Shown here in pieces: positions 34,328 through 45,920 of a DNA stretch of 64,000 nucleotides. Position numbers and translations under genes: made by a program. The notes under the pieces were generated by a model. It searched no databases. It saw only the letters and a list, made by a program, of their open reading frames with translations, and was not told the DNA's origin. Every line of letters starts with the position of its first letter. The first letter of the stretch is position 1. Origin of the DNA: Lamellibrachia columna (taxonomy: Eukaryota; Annelida; Polychaeta; Sabellida; Siboglinidae); contig OY759266.1 in assembly GCA_963662155.1 (NCBI GenBank), forward strand, positions 6,747,026-6,811,025. Direction: 5' to 3'.

Positions 34328-34836
34328 TACTTGGTAAATTCAATCATATCCTCCAGGGGTCACCACTATTGTGATTATCACAGCTATACGTTTTATTTTT
34401 TGTAAAGTTAATGAATATGTGACCGGTAGGCAGCAGTTTCTATAGTTTTATTTATTTATTTATTATAATAGTTTTCCCTGAAGAAATTTGGGAGCAGTTT
34501 TCCGTTGTATGAGTGAGTGCCGTTGAGAGACTGGCCGATGTCTGGACGCCGTTCGTCCATACACGGGCCATCATTTTTTATCAGTGCGGTGTCGTACACA
34601 AATGCAGTAGCCATAAATATTTGATATGCGGATTTGTCAACGTTTACTCGTATGTGAAGCCATCTTGTGAGTTAGGCCGACGTAATAACTGACCTTTGTA
34701 CAGTGACGGCTGCTTTGGCGATATACACTAATTTTGTACACTAACTGGTGTAATCTGTGTGTGCGTGGGCGTGAACTGGTGGATGGCAGAAGCTCAAATG
34801 GTTTGTATGTTAGCATGAAGAGTGGCGGTTGTCCTT
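34328..34836. other. Unannotated stretch
   Basis: No gene. A short ATTT run lies near 34446-34465. Confidence 0.5.
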
Positions 34837-35096
<260 letters not shown>

Positions 35097-35568
35097 CAAC
35101 ACCTCCGCCGCGTCCTATTTCCCTTTAATCCGGACGATGTGTGTTTTCGCCAAAATAAAAAAGAATCACAACACCAGCTCCAAATAGTCATGTTATGTCA
35201 CAATAGTCACTAATGAGAATATTAATTATGGTTTCCGCTCACCTGCGCATACGTCATTAGCTACTTCCGTGTGCAGATAGTAGAGCACTATTTATAACTG
35301 CCGCCATGTTATGAGTTTAGCTCCACTGATGAAATATTTGGTAAGCGAAGTTCGTTATGTTTGTCACGGCATCTCGCAGACATTAATATCACCAGCAATT
35401 ACATGGATGCATCTAGTATATTCTACGAAGACGTCTGAATAATGTAGTAACCGAAATTGTTGTATGTACAGTGGGCAATCTGTGGCAATTAACGCAATTG
35501 ATTAGTTCATCAATAAGTACTCCGTGCCGGTGTTGAAGTTGTCAGTTCGAATCAACACGAAACAGTGT

Positions 35569-35666
35569 TAGCATTAGTTAACCATTAGTTAACCATTAGT
35601 TAACCATTAGTTAACCATTAGTTAACCATTAGTTAACCATTAGTTAACCATTAGTTAACCATTAAA
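35569..35666. repeat. 11 bp tandem repeat (GTTAACCATTA), 8-9 copies
   Basis: Perfect 11 bp period containing the palindrome GTTAAC, with virtually no divergence among copies. Confidence 0.95.
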
Positions 35667-35839
35667 CACTGCGTGATACTGACTCGTGTGTTTTGTTCTT
35701 GCTCTACGTGGACAAAAACGGATTTTATCCTGAACGCAGATGATGTTATCACCATTCATTGTCTCGACACGGTATTTGTAGTTTTAGCGCCAGACATATT
35801 TACATACGCACACCATCCGTTACAGAAATGGTTTGTTCA

Positions 35840-36287
35840 AACTCCATCGTCAACTGATTTTGCCTATCACAAATCCGGTTCGTTGATGTCCAAATATGTA
35901 GTGTTTGACGAGCAACATCCGCAGTTTATTTTATTTTTTAAATGCTTATTATTGTTCAAATCATTGAAAGCATTGATTTTAGTCGTTAGATCTGGAAAGA
36001 CTCAAAATAGTGGTGTGACTTCCTCGCCGATCACATGACAAAGTTACGAAAGTTCACTAAGGGTGAAATTCGTGAGTTTTCAGCGTTTCCATGTTCACTT
36101 AAATTAATGTTTGGTCCAACATTAGGTAATTTAATAGTTTGTCTGATGATTTCCCAAAACCTACATACAAAAGTTGCACAAACGAGCTAGCATGTTGCAG
36201 TGGATACTAGGTAGGTTTGATTTTTCGCAAAATGAATTTGAAATGAGACAAGCGAAAAACTCGAATTGAGGAGGGACCTTTAAGGAA
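35840..36287. repeat. Dispersed repeat D, copy 2
   Basis: Aligns with 20640-21130: ATCCGGTTCGTTGATGTCCA, TTAGTCGTTAGATCTGG, AGTTTGTCTGATGATTTC, ACATACAAAAGTTGCACAAA and CTCGAATTGAGGAGGGACCT. At its right end CCTTTAAGG is uninterrupted, while copy 1 carries the 307 bp TIR element at this point. Confidence 0.82.
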
Positions 36288-37200
36288 AACGAGTCGGCTG
36301 GATTATTGGAGTGAGGGGCAATCATATCGCATTTCATAACGATAAAACGTATTAAACATAGGCCTATCGCATGTCATGACTGTCTCGTTTGTGACATCAA
36401 ATTGCCTTTGTTACATGATCTTCGGAAAATACAAACACCTTATTTGACACTGTGCTATAACTATATTTGTGTTAGGTAATGTTAGGCAAATTTAGCCACG
36501 TGATGCTTTGGGTTTTTATGCACATATTATACACACATAGGCGTCGGAAGCTGTTGAATATATGGGGTTGATGGCTGCGAGCCATGGCCAATGATAGAGC
36601 TGAGGGTCTCGTACGGGATCCACGCCTAGATACTGGTGGTGGGGCGGCGGGGGGGGGGGTGCAAAATATATTCGAACCCCCACCCCATCAATTACAAAAG
36701 CCCGGCACCCCAACCCCGCGCCCCGCTTCAGACGCCTATGACTCAGTATCATGTGATCTCATGTGATACAATATTATTATTCTTAACTGCTAGTTTACCA
36801 CGTTCGTGGTCCGCCTCCAAAGTTGGCTATTTCAGCACTTTGCCATTGAAATGATGCAGTATGAGGAGAATGTGAAGATGCTGATGGTGGGAAGTTGACA
36901 ACGTGGATACAGGCTTAGGATGTAGGACATCTGCGACATGTCAGCGAGGTTTCTGTCATCACCAATAGCAGTGACATTCGCGTCACTCTTGGTGACAGTC
37001 GTGTGATGGGGTTAAGTGTTGGGGGTGACATCGTCCATCGTGCTAGGGACGCTGGGCAGACACAGGTGGACAGCAGGGTCCAGGAAGAAGTCCACACTTT
37101 ATAGGGCATGATGGTGACACTGTCCACGGATTTTGCCTGGGTACTTTTATAAACACAAACACGCGCGCACACACCCAAGCTTATACCCCCTCACGCACAA
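36288..37200. other. Unannotated stretch
   Basis: No gene. A homopurine G-run (about 36643-36658) is followed by a C-rich stretch ending near 36725. The remainder is unremarkable. Confidence 0.5.
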
Positions 37201-37204
37201 AGTT

Positions 37205-37320
37205 ATACGCGCATGCACGCATGCACGCACGCATGCACGCATGCACGCACGCATGCACGCATGCACGCACGCATGCACGCATGCACGCACGCATGCACGC
37301 ATGCACGCACGCATCCACGC
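37205..37320. repeat. ACGC/ATGC alternating array
   Basis: Regular ACGCACGCATGCACGCATGC units (20 bp). Strictly alternating purine and pyrimidine for over 100 bp, so Z-DNA-prone. Confidence 0.95.
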
Positions 37321-37574
37321 AGTACGATGACAAAAGTCGTACACGATGTTTTGAGGAGGTACGTGTTCTCTGCACTGCACTGCACCCATGCAGGTAGTGT
37401 TGGTGGATTAGGCACGTTGTACCTACTAACCACACGGTCCACCTGTGAGATCCGCGTTGCCCACAGGTGTCCACGTTACGCGAGCGTGCGAGTATCAATC
37501 ATGTGAAAAACAAGCACTGTGATTCGTAACATGAAAGTCGATCGCTAATGGTATATCTTTGGTGGTGTTTTCAC

Positions 37575-37795
37575 TGTGATATTCTACGGCGACGTCTGCT
37601 TAATGTTGTATCAATTGTTAAAACATTATGCACAGTGGGCAATCCCCCCATTTAAAGTACGTCAACACGACCTGCAAGCTGCAACACTATAGTTACTCAA
37701 CGCCAGGCAAAGGCAAAGTAACGCAGCAGGCTTAGGCTTATTCTAGTTACAATTACCGAGACAAACATATCGCATTTCATAAATGGTAACGCATA
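37575..37795. repeat. Dispersed repeat D-related fragment
   Basis: GATATTCTACGGCGACGTCTG with CACAGTGGGCAATC resembles 35418-35480, and CATATCGCATTTCATAA matches 36325-36340. The part between is missing here, which suggests an internally deleted copy extending beyond the core of repeat D. Confidence 0.6.
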
Positions 37796-37904
37796 GAAAC
37801 ATGATGCTGTTTAATTTTTGTACGCGTAAAAAAAAAAATCTTCAGACTATTCTGTATCATTTCATAAACAAATATTCTTAGCTCATAATTTATGACGTTC
37901 ATGG

Positions 37905-38800
37905 TGTGGAGTGTAAGGTCTGCCAGAGGGTGGAGTGTAAGGTCTGCCTGGGTGGAGTGTAAGGTCTGCCAGGGGTGGTGTGTAAGGTCTGCCAGGGGGT
38001 GGAGTGTAAGGTCGGCAAGTGGGTGGTGTGTAAGGTCTGCCAGGGGTGGTGTGTAAGGTCTGCCAGGGGGTGGAGTGTAATGTCTGCCAGGGGGTGGAGT
38101 GTAAGGTCTGCCAGTGGGTGGTGTGTAAGGTCTGCCAGGGGTTGGATTGTAAGGTCTGCCTAGGGTGGAGTGTAAGGTCTGCCAGGGGTGGAGTGTAAGA
38201 TCTGCCTGGGGTGGCGTGTAAGGTCTGCCAGGGGGTGGATTGTAATGTCTGCCTGGGGGTGGAGTGTAAAGTCTACCAGGGGTGGAGTGTAAGGTCTGCC
38301 TGGGGGTGGAGTGTAAGGTTTGTCTGGGGGTGGAGTGTAAGGTCTGCCAGGGGGTGGATTGTAAGATCTGCCTGGGGTGGAGTGTAAGGTCTGCCAGGGA
38401 TGGAGTGTAAGGTCTGCCTGGGTTTGTCTGGGTGTGGAGTGTAAGGTCTGCCAGGGGGTGGAGTGTAAGGTCTGCCAGGGGTGGAGTGTAAGGTCTGCCT
38501 GGGGTGGAGTGTAAGGTCTGCCAGGGGACGGAGTGTAAGGTCTGCCTGGGGTGGAGTTTAAGCTCTGCCTGGGGGTGGAGTGTAAGGTTTGCCTGGGGTG
38601 GAGTGTAAGGTCTGCCAGGGGATGGAGTGTAAGGTCTGCCAGGGGTGGAGTGTAAGGTCTACCAGGGGATGGAGTGTAAGGTCTGCCAGGGGTGGAGTGT
38701 AAGATCTGCCTGGGGGTGGAGTGTAAAGTCTGCCAGGGGATGGAGTGTAAGATCTGCCAGGGGTGGAGTGTAAGATCTGCCAGGGGGTGTAGTGTAAAGC
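37905..38800. repeat. 23-24 bp minisatellite, about 37 copies, SINE-derived
   Basis: The unit is GGTCTGCCAGGGGGTGGAGT followed by GTAA, with CCAGGG/CCTGGG variants. The array runs directly into a SINE tail, and the same unit occurs once in the complete SINE at 58860-58884 (GGTCTGCCAGGGGATGAAGT). The array therefore grew from the 3' region of a SINE. No strand-specific coding is supported. Confidence 0.93.
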
Positions 38801-38865
38801 TTTTTGAGCGGTCCTGTGGACCAGGCACCGCGCAGTATAAGTTACATTTACCTGTTTATTCCTTA
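38780..38865 (+). mobile_element. SINE 3' tail fragment
   Basis: TGTAAAGCTTTTTGAGCGGT, CCTGTGGACCAGGCACCGCG and CAGTATAAG match the tail of the SINE at 58878-58940. The tRNA-like head and central part are absent, replaced on the left by the 24 bp array. Confidence 0.8.
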
Positions 38866-40160
38866 CGCTGTTGGGTAACGTCCATGTAAAATGAATGTAA
38901 CGTCCGTGTAAAATGAATGTATGAACTTTTAGTTTGTTCAAAGTACGGCCAGTAGCCTGACACTGCCACGGTCACACCTCCAGCCTCGCCCTCCCAGGAC
39001 TAAATAACTCTCCCATTTCCCAAGCAATGTCCTCTAGCCAATGGCGCACATGCTGCACTTCACCGCCTTCTCCCCGTCTCCGAGTCCATTGAGGTCGGCG
39101 GTAATACTACCCTAGCCGCAATTCCATCTATCAACACGACGCTATTTCCAACAGCCAAAAAACCTGAATTGAAAGGAAACACATGTCAGCGCAGATCCAT
39201 GCTAATGGAACATCACAAACCAGATAAAATTATTTACTCCGCATCATGTTGTTTTTGTCCGAAACCCGAACATCGGTTTGCATAAAAAGCGGCCGCCGTA
39301 AAAGGAACTCGATTCCACTTCCTTATGGACTAAGAATTGAGAAATTACCGGATATCCATATTTTGATGGCACATTTCATTGTGACGGGTGCGCGGTAATG
39401 GTTTACATAAGAAAGAGCACATGTCATGCGAACATCATCTTCAGCAGGCAAGCGAACAGCAGGCAAGCGAACCAGTAAAAAGATATTGCGTGGGCCTGGC
39501 TATTAGCCTGGCATTAAAAGCATTATTGATTGCTACACTTGGATTACGGATCATTCGAACGACAATAGCGGACGTAAGCATGTTACAAGTGGCTGGTTCG
39601 TCGTTACCTTCCGATTATCTCGATTATATACCTATTCTAGTATGCGGATAATTGCAATTATCCTGTGCGTGTCTGTACGTGATTTGACCAAACGTTCGAG
39701 CGTGTGTTTGTGCCCGCGTGCATGTGTATACGACCACCTGGTGTCGCGCCACCGAATGCCGAGTAAACTTTCTCGAATTGGGTCTAGGGAAGAAAAGAAA
39801 AGAAATGCCGTACAACAAACCGATTTTTTTTAAACCATACAATATCGGAGAATATAGTAATAAATTGCCTGTATAAAATATTTTGTATCGATATTCGTTG
39901 ATAGATTTAATGACACAGCCTCAGTTAGCTTCACCAGAAGCCTCGCTTGTTTTCACCAAATTGAAAAATGGCTTTAAAAGATTTGAAACCACCTTCACAG
40001 AGCGCATGATCATCGATACTACACAAAACAACCTCTTCTCTCCACACAGTGCACACGCGAGTCAATCAAATGTGAACTTTGCCTGGATAGCGGGCTCACG
40101 TACGCGCGCACCCACGCACGCATGCACGCACGCACGTACGCACCCACGCACGCACACAGT
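38866..40160. other. Unannotated stretch
   Basis: No gene recognised. ACGTCCATGTAAAATGAATG is nearly duplicated at 38877 and 38900. CGCACGCATG-type repeats lie at 40103-40158. AGCAGGCAAGCGAAC is duplicated near 39445. Confidence 0.5.
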
Positions 40161-40164
40161 TTGG

Positions 40165-40480
40165 TGAATCTGCAGATGGGCGTTCTCCAAACTTTGTCAA
40201 GGGCTTGAACTGCTGCCCATGCCTCGGCTTTTCTACGCTGGATGTCGTAGTCGAAGACTATGACAGGCATGGGGCGAGAGGGTCTCCTGTGTTAATCTTG
40301 AAATGTTTAGTTTCCGCTTCGGGAGTTGTTTTCATACATTATCTGTATGGCTTTAGCGATCTTCTCTGGGATGCCGTAATTTGCGAATCTGCGAAGATGT
40401 AGATCGAAGGGGTCTGTGGTCACTCAAGGGAGATAGGTCCTCTTCAGCCTTGGTTGGCATCCTGTCTACGAAATGGTTTC
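40165..40480 (-). pseudogene. Possible LINE reverse-transcriptase C-terminal remnant
   Basis: The minus strand reads DYDIQRRKAEAWAAVQALDKVW over about 40175-40260. This resembles the segment after the YLGS motif in RTE- or Dong-type LINEs (DI..RK..AW....L.KVW). Only a short stretch fits and flanking codons are broken, so the call is tentative. Confidence 0.35.
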
Positions 40481-40537
40481 TCGGAATTAAAAACATCCAC
40501 AGTAGCAGTAGCGACGCACTGTAGTAACCGCTAGATG

Positions 40538-40585
40538 AACACACACACGCACGCACGCACGCACGCACACACACACGCACACATA
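40538..40585. repeat. ACGC/AC microsatellite
   Basis: ACAC and ACGC units for about 45 bp, followed by a short ATAT stretch. Confidence 0.9.
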
Positions 40586-40984
40586 CGTGTATATATGTCA
40601 TGTCAACGAATTGGGCGACATATATCCCACCCAGCGGGTCTCGTGGAGACGAGGACCTGCCGTGCACGCGCAAACAAATGGACTTGTTCTCGTTGTTCAC
40701 GTGTTGAGACTACCATGGGAATTACAAGGCAGGCCTATGCAAGATGGATGCCACCTCTGGTGTATTGCATCAGCAATCTATTGCAATCTATTGACTCATG
40801 TAGGATTGTCTGGCTTGTTACACAACCGGCGTGGCAAGTGTTCTGAATACGGCTATTAATCAACCTAACTGATTTAACTTGACAGAAAAAGAAACAAACG
40901 AATGTATATTTTCCAGACATGATTGAGACATGACAGTAGTTCCCATGAGACATGACAGTAGTTCGCATGCCTATATATGTCATT

Positions 40985-43900
40985 GTCCTATGCCACGACC
41001 CATTGCCAAGCATGCCACATCCCTGTGCCATCACCTACCTATCTGACGCCCTACCAACAAATGCCACCTCCCTGGGTCATCACCTACCTATCTGACGCCC
41101 TACCAATACATGCCACCTCCCTGTGCCATTACCTACCTATCTGACACCCGACCAATACATGCCACCTCCCTGTGCCATCACCTACCTAGCTGACGCCCGA
41201 CCAATACATGCCACCTCCCTGGGCCACCACCTACCTATCTGACGTCCGACCAACACATGCCACCTCCCTGTGCCATCACCTACCTAGCTGACGCCCGACC
41301 AATACATGCCACCTCCCTGGGCCACCACCTACCTATCTGACGTCCGACCAACACATGCCACCTCCCTGTGCCATCACCTACCTAGCTGACGCCCGACCAA
41401 TACATGCCACCTCCCTGGGCCACCACCTACCTAGCTGACGCCCTACCAATGCATGCCACCTCCCTGTGCCATCACCTACCTAGCTGACGCCCTACCAATA
41501 CATGCCACCTCCCTGTGCTATCACCTACCTAGCTGACGCCCGACCAATACATGCCACCTCCCTGGGCCACCACCTACCTATCTGACGCCCGACCAATACA
41601 TGCCACCTCCCTCTGCCATCACCGACCTAGCTGACGCCCTACCAACACATGCCACCTCCCTGGGTCATCACCTACCTATCTGACGCCCTACCAATACATG
41701 CCACCTCCCTGTGCCATTACCTACCTATCTGACACCCGACCAGTACATGCCACCTCCCTGTGCCATCACCTACCTAGCTGACGCCCTACCAATACATGCC
41801 ACCTCCCTGTGCCATCACCTACCTAGCTGACGCCCTACCAATACATGCCACCTCCCTGTGCCATCACATACCTAGCTGACGCCCTACCAACACATGCCAC
41901 CTCCCTGTGCCATCACCTACCTAGCTGACGCCCTACCAATACATGCCACCTACCTGTGCCATCACCTACCTAGCTGACGCCCTACCAACACATGCCACCT
42001 CCCTGTGCCATCACCTACCTAGCTGACGCCCGACCAATACATGCCACCGCACTGTGCCATCACCTACCTAGCTGACGCACTACCAATACATGCCACCTCC
42101 CTGTGCCATCACCTACCTAGCTGACGCCCGACCAATACATGCCACCTCCCTGGGCCATCACCTACCTATCTGACGCCCGACCAATACATGCCACCTCCCT
42201 GTGCCATCACCTACCTAGCTGACGCCCTACCAATACATGCCACCTTCCTGTACCATCACCTACCTATCTGACGCCCTACCAATACATGCCACCTCCCTGT
42301 GCCATCACTTACCTTTCTGACGCCCTACCAATACATGCCACCTCCCTGTGCCATCACCTACCTATCTGACGCCCTACCAACACATGCCACCTCCCTGGGT
42401 CATCACCTACGTATCTGACGCCCTACCAATACATGCCACCTCCCTGTGCCATTACCTACCTATCTGACACCCGACCAATACATGCCACCTCCCTGTGCCA
42501 TCACCTACCTAGCTGACGCCCTACCAATATATGCCACCTCCCTGTGCCATCACCTAACTAGCTGACGCCTTACCAACACATGCCACCTCCCTGGGTCATC
42601 ACCTACCTATCTGACGCCCTATTAATACATGCCACCTCCCTGTGCCATTACCTACCTATCTGACACCCGACCAGTACATGCCACCTCCCTGTGCCATCAC
42701 CTACCAAGCTGACGCCCGACCAATACATGCCACCTCCCTGGGCCACCACCTACCTATCTGACGCCCGACCAATACATGCCACCTCCCTGTGCCATCACCG
42801 ACCTAGCTGACGCCCTACCAACACATGCCACCTCCCTGGGTCATCACCTACCTATCTGACGCCCTACCAATACATGCCACTTCCCTGTGCCATTACCTAC
42901 CTATCTGACACCCGACCAGTACATGCCACCTCCCTGTGCCATCACCTACCTAGCTGACGCCCTACCAATACATGCCACCTCCCTGTGCCATCACCTACCT
43001 AGCTGACGCCCTACCAACACATGCCACCTCCCTGTGCCATCACCTACCTAGCTGACGCCCTACCAATACATGCCACCTCCCTGTGCCATCACCTACCTAG
43101 CTGACGCCCTACCAACACATGCCACCTCCCTGTGCCATCACCTACCTAGCGGACGCCCTACCAATACATGCCACCTCCCTGTGCCATCACCTACCTAGCT
43201 GACGCCCGACCAATACATGCCACCTCCCTGTGCCATCACCTACCTAGCTGACGCCATACCAATACATGCCACCTCCCTGTGCCATCACCTACCTAGCTGA
43301 CGCCCGACCAATACATGCCACCTCCCTGGGCCATCACCTACCTATCTGACGCCCGACCAATACATGCCACCTCCCTGGGCCATCACCTACCTATCTGACG
43401 CCCGACCAATACATGCCACCTCCCTGGGCCATCACCTACCTATCTGACGCCCGACCAATACATGCCACCTCCCTGGGCCATCACCTACCTATCTGACGCC
43501 CGACCAATACATGCCACCTCCCTGGGCCATCACCTACCTATCTGACGCCCGACCAATACATGCCACCTCCCTGGGCCATCACCTACCTATCTGACGCCCG
43601 ACCAATACATGCCACCTCCCTGGGCCATCACCTACCTATCTGACGCCCGACCAATACATGCCACCTCCCTGGGCCATCACCTACCTATCTGACGCCCGAC
43701 CAATATATGCCACCTCCCTGGGCCATCAACTACCTAGCTGACGCCCGACCAATACATACCACCTCCCTGGGCCATCACCTACCTATCTGACGCCCGACCA
43801 ATACATGCCACCTCCCTGTGCCATTACCTACCTATCTGACGCCCGACCAATACATGCCACCTCCCTGTGCCATCACCTACCTAGCTGACGCCCTTCCAAT

Positions 43901-44012
43901 ACATGCCACCTCCCTGTGCCATCACCTACCTAGCTGACGCCCTACCAATACATGCCACCTCCCTGTGCCATCACCTACCTAGCTGACGCCCTATCAATAC
44001 ATGCCACCTCCC
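40985..44012. repeat. 49 bp satellite-like array, about 61 copies
   Basis: The unit contains CCATCACCTACCTAGCTGAC, GCCCTACCAATACATGCCAC and CTCCCTGTG. Period is 49 bp with almost no indels across 3 kb. Variants are CTAGCTG/CTATCTG, GCCCTACC/GCCCGACC and CTGTGCC/CTGGGCC. A block at about 43310-43690 has eight or nine nearly identical copies of one variant, a sign of recent local homogenisation. Near 41210-41400 two variants alternate as a 98 bp dimer. The array stops exactly where the nuclease-like pseudogene begins. As 49 is not a multiple of three, long ORFs do not form. Confidence 0.96.
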
Positions 44013-45920
44013 TGGGAGCGACAAACGACCCACCTGCCAGTACAGCTGTCAGCAATGGAGATTTAAACGAAGCCGCTAGTTTGTTTGACAATTTGATGTC
44101 TTTGGACAAAACGATTGAGGATGTATGCTGAGTTGATGTGCTGTGTAGAATCAGACACATTATCGAAAGGCAGAAAGAAGCCTTGAAGCAATCACGCACC
44201 GCTTGTTTGTGCTTGCAGTATATGGACATGATGGACATACTCAGGAGATTCATCAAAGCAGAACGGACGTGGAATTGGAACCTGCATCTACACACTGTTT
44301 ATGAGATGCTTCTATACTTCCTAGCTGCTGGACACACATTGTATGGTAAGTCTGCATATATGTACCTAAACAAAACTCGTGGGCGTGGACTGACTGAGAC
44401 CCAGAGGCTTGTCTGGCTTCTGTCAATGCCTGCCTGTGCTGGAGTTAATGCTGCCCTGCAAGACCTCACTGCGATAACCTACAACACAAGTGATCAACAC
44501 AAAGAGGCAACTAGAGCAAGACAGGAACGGGACTCCAAAGACACATAAGAGCTGTTGAAATGTCTGCAGAGCAGGAATCCATTCACTGACGATCGGTGTC
44601 TCCGTAGCATTTCGACCGGTGTAACAGCAGACACTGAAGTGAATGTAGACAAGGCAAATGAAATAGGATCTCAGATCCTTGAATCGATGATTGGAGAATG
44701 CATTCTGGGCTATTCATTCAGAAGAAAACAGCAAGCCATCACACTGAATGATAAAAGCGCCTTCTGATAGTAGGATAAAGATGTGATGAACTGCCTCTGG
44801 TCCTGAAGCACGAACTATATAGTTATCCACCTGCTTTGTTCGAAGAACCTGGGATGATGCGACTTGCCAATAAATCGCTCCTTGCTGACGCCAGGTGGAA
44901 TCTTCTTGGAGACAATCCCCAAGATCCATCGAACTGTGGAGAAGTGCAGTATGTTCTCGATGGAGGATCACTTATGCATCGGATTACATGGCATCGAGGT
45001 ATTACCTACAGTGACATATGCACACAATACATGTGCGAGGACAGTACGGTAATGCCATTGTTGTATTCGATGCATACGAAGCTGGAACAACAACAAAGGA
45101 CATGACCCACAAAAGGCGAACATGCAGATGTGCTTCAACAAGTGACATGCGATTGCAGATAAAGAAGGAGGAATTTCTGGCCAACAGAGAAAACAAACAA
45201 CGATTCATAAACATATTGAGCAAAAAGCTTGATAAAGCTGGGTGCTGTTGTTTTCATGCAAAAGAGGACGCTGATTTAATGATCGTTAAAACAGCACTAA
45301 ACTCATCGAACAAAATCGACATTATCCTAATTGGTGAAGACACCGATTTGCTAGTGCTGCTGTGTTACCACTTTCGACAGGAACCCTTTGGTGTATTCTT
45401 AATGGCAGAGCCTAAACAGAGCACAACACACCAAATCAAGATCTGGAACATCAAAGCCCTCACAGAAACACTGGACCCAGCTGTGTGCAGTCATATGCTC
45501 TCCTTACACGCTTTACTAGGATGTGATACCACATCACGCATATATGGGATTGGTAAGACCACAGCTCAGAAGAAGGCTATGACTAACGATCACTTCAGGA
45601 AGCAAGCACAAGTGTTCGAATCAGCAACAACAACAGTTGAAGAATTGGTTACTGCGAGAGAACAGGCTATTGTATGTGTTCATGGTGGCAACACTGGAGA
45701 AAACCTTGATGATTTGTGGTACAAACGCTTCATTGAAAAGGTAACATCAAATGCAGCTTACGTACATGGAAAAAATCTACCCCCTTACTTCAGCTGCTGC
45801 CCACTATCACAGCCTCATGATCTACTATCAGTGGAAAGGATCCGAGAAAATGTTTGTTTGATGTTAAACCACAGATTGACGGGACTAGGCCGAAAATCGG
45901 GGTACGCGTCAATTACGATA
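44013..45920 (+). pseudogene. FEN/XPG (PIN-like) nuclease-family pseudogene
   Basis: Protein similarity to a large uncharacterised invertebrate family can be followed through three frames. 44040-44767 reads SLFDNLMSLDKTIEDV, a TGA, then MDILRRFIKAERTWNWNLHL, RGRGLTETQRLVWLLSMP, a TAA at 44546-44548, and NPFTDDRCLRSI, GVTADTEVNVDKANEIG. A frameshift leads to YPPALFEEPGMMRLANKSLL and VQYVLDGGSLMHR (44815-45000). Another leads to NAIVVFDAYEAGTTTKDMTH, FLANRENKQRFINILSKKLD, LIGEDTDLLVLL and LLGCDTTSRIYGIGKTTAQK (45040-45570). The acidic DTD motif and the GCD...GIG hairpin-like segment recall FEN/XPG nucleases; that assignment is inference. A further frameshift near 45785 opens a TSAAAHYHSL reading. 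A deletion follows SAYMYL near 44370. At least two stops and three frameshifts show it is dead. It abuts the 49 bp array directly. Confidence 0.65.

Noticed and set aside
35673..36038. 121-codon ORF as a gene
   Set aside because: It overlaps dispersed repeat D and has no recognisable motif.
40985..44012. CRISPR array
   Set aside because: The 49 bp period has no spacer component; whole units repeat and there are no cas genes. This is a eukaryotic minisatellite.
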